In this document: one piece after another, positions 48,330-58,716 of the stretch
Numbering within the stretch: position 1 is the stretch's first letter
Layout of the letters: each line of letters begins with the position of its first letter
NCBI RefSeq assembly: GCF_964355755.1
Contig: NC_092675.1
Location: 28,418,912 to 28,482,911 of the forward strand
Direction: 5' to 3'
DNA: 64,000 bases
Origin: Antedon mediterranea
Taxonomy: Eukaryota > Echinodermata > Crinoidea > Comatulida > Antedonidae
Translations under genes and position numbers: made by a program
Notes under the pieces: model-generated
Told to the model about the DNA's origin: nothing
The model's database searches: none
What the model saw: only the letters and a program-made list of their open reading frames with translations

Positions 48330-51140
48330 AACCTGTAGGTATAGGCTACATAATAATGTTGTTATGCATCGCTATGTACAAGTCCCCCGACGTGAATTTG
48401 TCAACACAAGGACCTTTCGCATTGACGGACCTAAGGGAAGCCAATGTCAAGTATAATAAAGACTAACCCCAGAGAAGCGAACGCGTATGACTCGGTCAAG
48501 TACTATCGAGGATGGATGCTAAAAAGAGAGCTATACTCCCCAGGAAGGTTACTAACAAGCTGGATCTGGTATTTGTCCATTTTTATCTTTTCTCATTTTC
48601 TATAATAAAATCAATTACCACAGTTATAGTGGTACATAAACACTGGCACTTGTATAGTTATATAGTTGAATTCAATTTCCTTCTCAATTTATAAAATGCT
48701 CTTTTTAACCTCATTGACGCTTACCATTTGCTCAAGGTTTACATTTTAAAATGTTGCCTGGCTGATTTTCTTTGATAATGTTTGAGGAAGAGGAGTATAG
48801 TTAACCCTGGCGTTTTTAAACAGTTTAAGGTCAACCCAAGTTTGTTTGTCACACCAGTACTCTGGAATCTATTCTCAATCTTGTTTAGTTTGTACTTGTA
48901 AAAACGCAGGGTTGGTGAAATATGTCCATTATAGGGCCATGGTTTGTCCATAAGTTTTTTTTGTTCACAATTGAGGGCACTGTTGTTCAATTAGGGGCTT
49001 TTTTAGGATAAGAAGCGCCCTCTGTGATTTGCGTTGTAGAAACTTTTATGTGTTTGGCCTGGGGTCATCGTACTAAATAATGCTATGCTACCTATATAAT
49101 AATTCTATTGATCACGATACGATTCAAATTGACTAAATACTTGTAAATGTAAATGTTTGATGTACCGCTGAGGTCGTACTGGGCAACAACATGGTCTCCC
49201 TTTATAACTTGTTCCATCTCTACAACTCGTGTATCATTGCCCATTACACTTTCTGATTACATGAACTTACACGTTAATAGCTTGACTTGTGGGCACATAC
49301 GCGTGTGTTTGTTAACGTCGGGTCTTGTTTGTCACTGTCAGACGATGTACCAGTCTCATCGCATTCAATAATAATATTTTTGATAATAAACAGCATCTGG
49401 GAGTTTGTGCATTCCATTACAAAATAAAATTATAGTACAACATTCATGTATATTATGATTGTACTTTATGTTTTCTGACAAATATAATATTTGTTCTATA
49501 GTTCGTATAAAAAGTGAACATTGCAACATAGGATTGTCAACTCCACAAACTGTTAAAACTAGGTGTCTATGTATGCATTATATCCAGCCAGTTACGAAAT
49601 CAAACACATTTCCTCAAAATGCTCATCAAAATTACTATAGATCAATTATCAATTATTTTTTACTTAAACCTATAATAAATTTAAGTAATTTTTAATTTTT
49701 TTTTAAATGACTTATAAAGGTTTCGACTTTTTGTCAGATTATAATCAAACTGGATCAAACACTATGCTAATCCACATCACTGTAAGTCAGCGAACAGGAG
49801 TTTTCCAAAATATATTTGCGAACCCAATTTAATATTTGTATGATAGCTGTTTATATAAAATGTCACTCAAAGGGCTGTAAGTCTATGTTGTTCTAACAAT
49901 ATTTGCCTAGAGAGTTTCCTGTAGGCCTAATTAGTTTACTGAAGGACACGCTTGGTGAAATCTAAATAAAACGGATAAAATAGAACGCATTTTTTACTTC
50001 TGTTTACTAGATTCCTTTAGTACACGAACACGAATTATGAGTACATTCGAGAAAGTGATGTTCAAGACAAAACAAAAGCATTTGCGTACTGTTTAGTATC
50101 ATTCGGGTAATAAAATGCCCCTTTCTGCTCATTCGTGGCTGTTGTTTTTATAGGCCCTAATCACGTCACATCTAAAAAAGCGCAGAATATTATAACAAAA
50201 CTACACACCTGTTATCTTTCACTCAGGAATTTAATAGTTTTAAATTTTATCATTTCATCAAACAATTAGGTAAAGTAGACACGATTACCACGAGCACTAT
50301 TATTCGCCTGCTTAGCATCATAACACAACAAAGTAGCGATCGAATAAAACCCACAGAAATTCTTTGATTGACAATCAACTAAATAAACGTCGGCGTTAAT
50401 TTCCCGCAAAGTACAGATTAAACAAACCAACCGTCATTTAAAATATATACGTGGAAAAACATTGACTCAGTGATACTAAATTTTTCCCCTTAGCACACCC
50501 CTTATCTCCTTATTCGATAAATTGGAGAAGACTTTTTTAGTTGACTCTAATTTTTTCGTCTAGCTTGCGGTCAATGGAGCAAGGTCTTACGATTTTGTTT
50601 CTTTTTAAAACCCCTTGGCAGGTGGGAAGCAGCGGGTAAATTGATTTTAATACAAACGGGCAAATATCGTCGAGAACACAATTGGATGGCGGCAGAGATG
50701 AAGCCATGTTTTCGGCAAATCTGTCTCCATAAAAGAAACTCGTTACAGTCTTGTTTAGTTCCTCTGCACTACGATAGGGTAGTTGATTCGTACCTGTTAA
50801 GCTTTATCATCCAGTATTTTGGCGCATTTATTATATGCATTTTTTATTATGATTATGCTTAGCAGATTCTTGGTACTGTATCAACATCTATAGGCAAATT
50901 CCGTGATACATCATAACATGTGGTTCTCATTCGACGCCTACATCCTAATACAGTACAGTACAATAAGCTTCCCTATTTCAGAATCCTGGATCAGCCACTG
51001 TAGTCAGGGGGAAAATGGCAAAAGTTTTCCTACTTTCTAGGATTTTTATCAGATAATCTATAACATGACCACATTGCTAATTTTGCCATTTTTTGATCTG
51101 ATTGATAAAATTCATAACCCAAAACAAAGCCTTTTCATTT

Positions 51141-51241
51141 CTTGTGGTGTAGTAATCTATGTGACGCGTGCCCCAGCAGTCTTTTGTACTTCTTATTGTG
51201 TAGTAATCTAGGTGACGCGTGCCCCAGCAGTCTTATTTATC
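51141..51241. repeat. Tandem duplication, period 51 bp
   Basis: GTAGTAATCTATGTGACGCG at 51149 is repeated with one change at 51200, and both units continue GTGCCCCAGCAGTCTT. Two copies only. Confidence 0.8.
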
Positions 51242-52713
51242 ATCAATCCATTCAACATTTTCTTAATCGCTTTCTTCACTTCACGTTGTCGGTTTTCTCA
51301 CTTGTGTCCATCATCATAAGCGTCTAGGTGTTTCCCTGTTTTCCTGTTAATTCCACATTGTCTTCACAACACGTCACGGGTGACATTTTATATTTAGCAA
51401 ACGTAGGTGTTAATCAACGATCGATTGCATCTCTGTTGGAAAGTATTGAGACCAGAAAATACTTAAAACGAATAAGCAGCTCAATTCCAAGCTGAACATC
51501 TTGGTTATTTGCAACAAAAACAAAATCTAAAACCTAAAACAATAATTGGATGTTTATCGATACTTTATTGTTCTATTGCGAATAAAGATCAGAGCTCTAA
51601 AAAGTATTGTTATTCATAAACATTTATTCAAAAAAGAAAGTCATCAAAACAGAGAATGTTAAATAAATCGTACATTTAAACGATAATTAAGGTAAATAAT
51701 ACACTAGACTACTGGGATTAAGACCAACCACTCGTTATCATTATAAGAACCAAATACATCTAAACTTCTGAATTAAAATTAGATTAACTATAAATCTCGT
51801 TACATGAATGTTTTAAAAAGTCACTGTAATCAATCAGCGCGTTTTATAAAAGGAAATACAGAATTAGTAGGCCTACCAAAAGGACAACTCAATCGGCAGC
51901 CAGGTGGGTCCAGACCTCGCCACATTAATGTTGTGTTCGTGCTATATTATAATTACTGGTATATGATTCATTTTATGCCGTAACCTACAGTAGATGTGGA
52001 CTCGTGAGAAGTTGATAGTAGAGTTTTGGGTTAAGTCTGACATCGCATGAAATCGTAGTCTCACTACCAAACTTTGAAAACTCGAGCAAACTCTAGTTGT
52101 ACAGCAGCAGTCATGTGGTTCTTCAGATGGACAAAATAACAGCCTCTAGTAACAGAGACTTTTAGTTTGAGACTCGTCTCCAAATGGTAAACTCTGAGTT
52201 CTCAAACAATTAATTAGTAAAGTTTGTTATAGTACAATGGGTTATTAAGGAGCTTTCGATGAAGTTGGGTACGTTAATTCGGATGTGGAGACACTCAATT
52301 CCTTAATACAGTTTTGGAGGATTCTAGGTCCAGGCTATGATGTATGCATTAGGCTCTAGGTCCTCAATTCAAAATTTTAAACAAAACTTTGTATATACAA
52401 TTACCTATACATCTAAACTATAGAAACATAATTGCTACTACATGGATTTTTACGAGGAAACACATCAACATACCCTATTTTTTTTTTTAAATGCTATAAT
52501 TATCGTCTGTCACGTATAGAATGTTTAAATCTAATTGATAAATGTTTACATCAAATCGAAAGTGCATACAGAGGTGGTTCAAACATTGAAAGTACAACAT
52601 ATTCTGTGGTTTATTGTTTCATAGTTTAAACTTGAAGTTTAGTAGCGGAGGCTTGGAATTGCCTACTTTAAATAAATGAAATACTTTCTATGCGCATGCA
52701 GCTAACCAATTAC

Positions 52714-52849
52714 AGGACTAGGACGGACGCGCGCAAGAACGAAAGCACAACGCAAACGAATTAACCAATTACAAGCGACAGTTAAAATAAATTATTTGCG
52801 TTATGCTAATGTTCTTATGTTCTTGCGTTGCGTCCTAGTGGGAACCACA
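52714..52849. mobile_element. GCKTGGTTCCCACTAG MITE, left-truncated copy
   Basis: It starts GGACTAGGACGGACG, missing the terminal GGTTCC. It has the core ATTAACCAATTACAAGCGACA and ends TTGCGTCCTAGTGGGAACCAC. Confidence 0.65.
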
Positions 52850-52871
52850 GATTAGTCTCATTTGAGCCTTA

Positions 52872-53007
52872 AACTTAGTTTTGCAGTGGGATGAAACGCA
52901 AGAAACGTATAGTGCACAGAGGTTAGTTGGCCAATAACAACCGATGGATCATCCGAACTGTCGCTTATGATTGGTCAACTCACATGCGTCCTTGCGTTGC
53001 GTCTCTC
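52872..53007. mobile_element. GCKTGGTTCCCACTAG MITE, diverged copy
   Basis: The left end is degraded (TTAGTTTTGCAGTGGGATG). The core GTTGGCCAATAACAACCGATG and GCTTATGATTGGTCAAC are kept. The right end is lost where it abuts the 53012 copy. Three copies thus lie within 475 bp here. Confidence 0.55.
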
Positions 53008-53011
53008 TCAA

Positions 53012-53188
53012 GCTTGGTTCCCACTAGAACGTAACGCAAGGACGTAAACGCAACGCAAGCGTTTTAACCAATGACAAGCGAAGTTATAGACAGTTAGCAA
53101 TCACAAGCGAATAAGCCATCGCTTGTGATTGGTCAATTCACTTGCGTTGCGTTACGTCCTTGCGTTGCGTCGCTAGTGGGAACCACGC
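53012..53188. mobile_element. GCKTGGTTCCCACTAG foldback MITE, 177 bp
   Basis: A full-length copy nearly identical to 42547-42723 (about four differences by eye) and to the reverse complement of 41981-42157. The right end CCACGCTTTAA is the family norm. Confidence 0.85.
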
Positions 53189-53224
53189 TTTAAGGAATAA
53201 AGTAGAAACAGACATGGGTTACTG

Positions 53225-53300
53225 TGGTTGAACCATGGACATTGGGATTAGAAGGAACGTCTTTTAACCATCTAGTGTACGGCTCTTCTGACCATCCTGC
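53225..53300 (-). repeat. tRNA-derived SINE-like fragment
   Basis: On the minus strand it reads GCCGTACACTAGATGGTTAA (A-box-like), then CTTCTAATCCCAATGTCC, then ATGGTTCAACCAC (degenerate B box). The order and spacing are those of a tRNA body, but the stems are imperfect, so it is most likely a SINE or tRNA pseudogene. It shares wording with 5970-6050. Confidence 0.4.
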
Positions 53301-56300
53301 GACCCGTAATATTTCCATATTAATATAGGCCTATATTATTTGAAATGTTTAATATTTTTTTATAGGTTTATAATTTAAAGTCAAGGTCAACAAGAAGGAT
53401 TATAAAGCATACAAATAATCCCTCGATAATTTTGCTAATTTGTATTGACATTATTTTCTTATTATGATAACCAAAACACAACTTTGAAAATAATGAGTTT
53501 GAATACATTAATACATCCGCAATTCAATTACCGTATTTTTCAATCAAGATTTTCAATTTAAAAGATAGCTATAAAATAGGCCAATAACCCTAATTAAACG
53601 TCAATGCCTAATTAAATATAATCATTAACTATCACGAACACGCATTCGGACTCTTCTCGATTGATGTTGATAGAATAATTAACAATAACTTTGATGTAAA
53701 CCAGGCCTAGGCCAATCTTGTGTTTCTGGTTCGGAATCATCGCGACAAAGTGTCTCAGAGGGCAGGATTTCCGTTCTAACCAGTATCTGTGGGTTAGGCC
53801 TAACAGGTCTAACCTTCACCGGGTATATGTTTAATAAGGAACAGACTAAACCATATAGAAAAAAACTCACAAATAGATTTTATGAATTCGTACAATAGTC
53901 CCATGATTTGTTACAAATCAGGGCATCATTTTATTGACCCTATCAACAATTATATAACGTTCACACAAAATTGTTTTTTTAGAATTTCACTAAAGAACCT
54001 TTGAAAATCGTGAGAGCACAAGAATCTCGAGTGTTTAATACAGTCAATATGTTTAAGCTCTGTTCCCACTATCAAACTAGTCGGACAAAAAAGTGTGATG
54101 TGCCCAAATGTGGTAGTTATATGCCCAAATATGGTAGTGATATGACATCATCATGTTGTCCATTGGACACATCGCATTTTTTTGTCACATAAAGTTTGAT
54201 AGTGTAGACAACACTTTAGGCCAGGTCTATTTCAGCATTTTTAACAACAGTGATAATAAAATTATGATACGAAAGTTTAATCTATAGGATGACACACGTC
54301 ACGCGTATAGTATATCAATGATTTAAGATGTATCTATGCCCAAAATGTCAAAACAAGTAATAACACTGATCATGTTTACCTCGTTATTTAGGCCCATAAA
54401 TCAATTGATTATCATTAAGCCGGACAAAATGTATTTTTACGTCGTCGTGGGAGGCCCATAATGATACGGATATTTATATTTTGGGCCTAAATCATTCAAC
54501 ACTAACATTTATAACTATAGCAATGAGTCCTAAAGTTAATACAGTATACTTGAATCAACCTTTATTATGCAATGGAAATAAAATAACTTATCCATAGCTG
54601 TGCACCGTTTGTATATGGTCTCATGGACGGTATTAATGTCTTGGAGGGGTGTTGACACTTTTCGTGTCATCTCTCCATCGGAAAATGGCCTATGTCGGTT
54701 TATCCAGGTAGGATAGAAACAAGCACCGAAAATCGAATAATAACTGTAAATAACATAGTAAACAGTAGGCCATATGGAAAGTTGAAACAGAAATGGAGTA
54801 ACTGTAACAATATATAACAATGTCTGTAACAAGGTCTGACTAAATCAATGTTTTTTAAATATGTGTTTTGTCTTATGATTTATTCTAGGCTGATTATTTT
54901 TTAGCATGTTCTTATATAAAGTGTGTGGTATAGACCCGCATAATAAACGAATACATTTTCAAAGTGCTCCTACTAGTATAAGGTGAATAAGAAAAAAAGA
55001 ACAATTTTTGATTTCAGAATACATTAAACACTACAATTAAACTACAATTCATGAGAATCTTCGTCACTTTCAACGAATTGTGTAAAATTTTTTTTATTTT
55101 ATTTTTTCCCCTGACTAACACGGTAAAGCAAGTCTGTCTATTCATTTACATTCATTTACATTCAATGACACCTGGCCAGCTGTTCACCTGTAATTACTAA
55201 CAACCATCGTGATAAATGGTTAATAAGGCTAAACGACTAGATAAGAGACTTAACTCTCTTAATCATAAAAAATAAGGGTCGCCCAAGTACCATCATAATC
55301 CCCTTCCTATTAGTTTTGACAGGTATGGTTTCTTTGCATTTTTTCAAGGTACCTCATCGAATCAAGTACTTTTCCACTAGAATATATACTCGCCAAAATG
55401 GGTCCCACGAGAGGAGTGGATGTGAATTTGTAACTAGCAAACGTCTTTCCTGATTCTAATAAAATGGCCAGGATGTATTTCAACAGCTTGTCACCTGAGT
55501 AACCCAATAAGTAACTTTCATAATGTTAGGCATCACCTGTGGAAAGATTGAGATAAGAACGCCGCCGAACAAAACCTCAATTCTCCTCTCACTTTTCCTT
55601 TCAATCAAACGCTTGACAACTGTTAGTTTCTGAGATTTTGTATTCTATGAGGCTAACGTATCCATGTGACCCTTTATTACGTTTGGCTAATGGCTACTCT
55701 GTGACTTAGTTTTAAAACTTTGTTTTAGTAAACACTGAATTCAACAACAAAATTGTTTTTACATTATTATTTTGACACATGTCTTTGTAGAAAGGTAATT
55801 GTTTTTAGTATTAACATCACTATCAAATAAAAGTTTCAGTTTGACTAACCACTGGTGGCGCTCTATAATGCAAATAACTTTGAAATACTGATTTAGAAAA
55901 ACATGTAATGTTCATATAATTGTTATGTTAGAAAAACATTATTAAACGTAAATAATAAACCATTTTGTACGTATATTAAATGAATGAGTTAATTGAATAC
56001 AGCATCTTATACCAATACACCTGCATTTTAATTAGGCAGTGAATGCTCGTATACTCGGTGTAGTGAATCAGAATACACCATCGAATCAAGGAATTCCTTT
56101 GAATTCCATTGAGATTGGTGACGTCGGCATTCTTTGTGTGCCTATGTACGTTGATGGTGATAATAATGTTAGGCCTAGAATATGTTTATAAATTCAGCGT
56201 AAAACTAAACGAATACAACCTACCGTAATTATAACGTAATTTTAGTACGTATTTCTATGGGGTAAATCCAATTCAGTATTCTTGAATTCGTGTAATGGTA

Positions 56301-56974
56301 TCCGGCATGTTAGACATTGATGCATTTTACAACAACGGTTTTCACTAACCGCTTGACTGCCACATACCGTATATGTTACGTAATTTACTGTAGCAGGTGC
56401 CTAGTCAAATAAGGTCTTAAAAATAAAATAGATTCAGTATTGTCCAGGTTGTAATAAATCCAATAAATGTGATTGGTCAAGATAGTGATGTAGGTCTATT
56501 TATTGTTTTTAAATTAGACCACCACTATCGGTCTTAACAAAAATCGAATATTACCATTAACAACAACCGGCCTCTGCCAAATTCAAATGGTATACGTCAC
56601 AAAAAAAAATCACGGCAGTGAAAAAATACAATTACGGTGTTACAGAATAATTTAAAAAACTATTTATCCCTTTATTTGTATACATTTTGGAAATACGAGT
56701 GTATTTTTTTCATACTAACAAGAATTCATAGAGAAGATGAGTTCCATGTTTTAGGAACCTGCTACACAAGAAGTACCCATATGCTTCGAATAATCTATAA
56801 CATGAACAGATAATTTGCAACATATTTAATTGCAGATTGAAAACAAAGATTAGTCCACGAAAATACCTGTTTTATTCACTTTAACAAAGCGAATATTCAA
56901 ACTGTCTGATAATTTATTTGATGCAAACAGTTTGGATTTATATATTACAAATATTATTTATTTATTTCTTTCAG
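53301..56974 (+). other. End of intron 1 of the BMP3/GDF10-type gene
   Basis: AT-rich DNA with one MITE (54055). It ends with the acceptor TTTATTTCTTTCAG at 56961-56974. Frames of up to 98 codons have no features. No gene is supported. Confidence 0.5.
54055..54219. mobile_element. MITE, AAGCTCTGTCTAYACTATCA family, copy 3
   Basis: It begins TAAGCTCTGTTCCCACTATCAAAC and ends GTTTGATAGTGTAGACAACACTTTA. The interior repeats CCCAAATRTGGTAGT and shares GTCACATAAAG with copy 1. No coding capacity. Confidence 0.7.
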
Positions 56975-57930
56975 AATCTACTTGCACTGACAAGCACATG
57001 TTTCTTATAAAGTTGAAACCAAAAGGCGAAAAGAAGAATATCCTTAAATCTGAGCTTTACATAAGTAATCGAAAACCGCTACAACCGTCGCAATTTAAAA
57101 ATACCAACATGAGCGAACTTGTAATAATGGCCTACGATGTACAAGATAATGACAACTGCGCCAAAATCGGTACGTTTTCGTTAGCTGAGTTTGGGGGCGA
57201 AGGATGGCAAACGCTTGACATAACATCACTTCTTTCACAACTCACCGAAGAATTAACGAAGAAAGCAGTATTGGGACTAACATTCAAAGTAAAAAGCAAA
57301 AGGTCTGATGAAAATAACGAAATTGATTATAAAAACGACTGGTGGAATAAGTTGATGTCAAAGAAAAAAATGTTGCAGAAGCGAGGACGACCATTTATTC
57401 TTGTTCACGTAGAAGACAAGTCTGTGGATACATCCCTGACGTCACCACCATTTCAACGATTATCAGAAACCGTGACAAGCGCCATCAACAGTCGATCAGC
57501 AAGGAGTGTTTTTGTTCCAAACCCAAAGCCAATCAACGAATCAAATTATTACACGTATAATATGATGTCCAACGAATATCCAATGGCACCTGTTGAAGTT
57601 GTAAAAGCACCAGAACAAAAATTTCCCGAATTTCTTGACCAAAATTCCAGGCGAAGGAAAGAGAGAAAAAACAAAAAACGTAAAAACAGGCGAAAGAATG
57701 GAATTGCTCCTTTTGGTGGTGAAGATACCAAACCTTTATCAAATGATGCAGAACAAATTGTTAATCTGCAAAAGACTGAAAATGAAGGATACAAAAACAC
57801 AGAAGGACTATGCTCAGTTAGAAAATTGAGTGTTAATTTCAAAGATCTTGGTTGGGATAATTTTGTGATTGCTCCAGACTTGTTCACACCTAACTATTGT
57901 GCAGGCTCCTGTCCGTATCCACTTCAAAAG
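56975..57930 (+). CDS. bmp3/gdf10: BMP3/GDF10-type ligand, exon 2 (prodomain, basic cleavage region, first half of mature domain)
   Basis: The acceptor TTTCTTTCAG ends at 56974. The exon supplies two bases of codon 97 and residues 98-415. The prodomain continues with MFLIKLKP, KSELYIS and GWQTLDITSLL, the last typical of TGFb propeptides. A strongly basic run at 322-337 (RRRKERKNKKRKNRRK) offers furin sites RKNR and KNRR, giving a mature chain of about 140 residues. The knot begins at C376 with FKDLGWDNFVIAP, C405 and C409. The exon ends SCPYPLQK|gtaata (intron at 57931), phase 0. The split inside the mature domain at this residue is, as I recall, the intron position of vertebrate BMP3 and GDF10. 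It strongly supports that subfamily over other BMPs, whose mature domains are intronless. Known BMP3 members often act as modulators or antagonists of BMP signalling. Whether this one does is not visible. Confidence 0.92.
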
Positions 57931-58530
57931 GTAATACAGGCAAAGATTATATCATCTTTGATACAGTAACAAGCATGATTATAAAAAAAAACATTCATTA
58001 ATATTGTATATTTTCAATTTTAGTTAACAAATTGATCATTCGCCTTATTGATCAAAAGTTCATAAACTTTTCAATTTTGGATTTGAAAACAGTCACTCTC
58101 TAAAAAAAACCTGGATAAATACTTTTTATCATGACTGATTTTCATATGGGGGTCTTACGAGAAAATAAATACTACAATATTCCATTGATAAGCCTGGTTC
58201 CCACTAGGATACAACGCAAGAGGAGTAAGCGCAACTCATTTACGTAATGTGACCAATCATGACACGATGGATCATCATCTATCACGTAGTGATTGATCAG
58301 ATCACTTGCGTTGCCCTTACGTTCGGTCAACTGTTAAAAGTAACTTTTACGCTCATTTGTTTTTGTTTTTAATATTTATTGCTATCCATAATATCCACAA
58401 TATCATAAATTTTTTTTTTAAATTAACAAAATCATACAGATACCCTACCACCACTACAAAGCGTATACTACCGGCATTCTTAATTATTATACTTATTTAT
58501 ATCTTCGAAATATTTCTTCTTTTTTTTTAG
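57931..58530 (+). other. Intron 2 of the BMP3/GDF10-type gene
   Basis: A 600-bp phase-0 intron, GTAATA...TTTTTTTTAG. It contains a truncated GGTTCCC-type MITE (58190-58316), so part of its length is transposon-derived. Confidence 0.85.
58190..58316. mobile_element. GCKTGGTTCCCACTAG MITE, right-truncated copy in intron 2
   Basis: It begins AGCCTGGTTCCCACTAGGAT, with the core TGTGACCAATCATGACACGATGG and GTGATTGATCAGATCACTTG. It ends near TTACGTTCGG without the terminal GTGGGAACC. Confidence 0.65.
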
Positions 58531-58716
58531 TCACTGAATCCTACAAATAACGCACTGATCTTGGGCATGGTGAAGTCAATGGGGATCCCAGTGCCGGCGC
58601 CTTGCTGTGTACCAACCAAAATGTCATCAATCAGTATTGTATATTTGGACGATGAATCGAATGTATCACTGCGCAACTATCCAAACATGCAAGTGGAGTC
58701 GTGCGGTTGTATGTAG
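58531..58716 (+). CDS. bmp3/gdf10: BMP3/GDF10-type ligand, exon 3 (second half of mature domain)
   Basis: The exon follows a long T run and AG at 58529-58530. It encodes residues 416-476 and TAG at 58714-58716. It begins SLNPTNNALI, the counterpart of SLKPSNHATI in vertebrate BMP3. It continues APCCVPTKMSSISIVYLD (C440, C441) and ends VESCGCM (C473, C475), completing seven cysteines. The final residue is Met where most family members have Arg. With exons 1 and 2 the precursor is 476 aa, against about 472-478 aa in vertebrate BMP3 and GDF10. An AATAAA lies at 58887-58892. This exon is easily missed by ORF finding because it has no start codon and the frame is short. Confidence 0.92.
   Translation, partial: SLNPTNNALILGMVKSMGIPVPAPCCVPTKMSSISIVYLDDESNVSLRNYPNMQVESCGCM

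Larger units (their letters stand above)
48330..53011 (+). other. Intron 1 DNA downstream of the LTR element
   Basis: A less AT-rich stretch at about 48370-48575 ends in a donor-like GGATCTG|GTATTTG, but no frame through it is long or recognisable. A 51-bp tandem duplication lies at 51141, and MITE copies at 52714 and 52872. No gene is supported. Confidence 0.4.

Noticed and set aside
53225-53300. Functional tRNA gene on the minus strand
   Set aside because: The A and B boxes are degenerate and the arms do not pair well enough for a cloverleaf.
57931-57969. Reading the BMP3/GDF10-type protein through to the stop at 57967
   Set aside because: This is intron read-through after SCPYPLQK. It would lose four of seven cysteines, and the exon at 58531 restores them exactly in phase.
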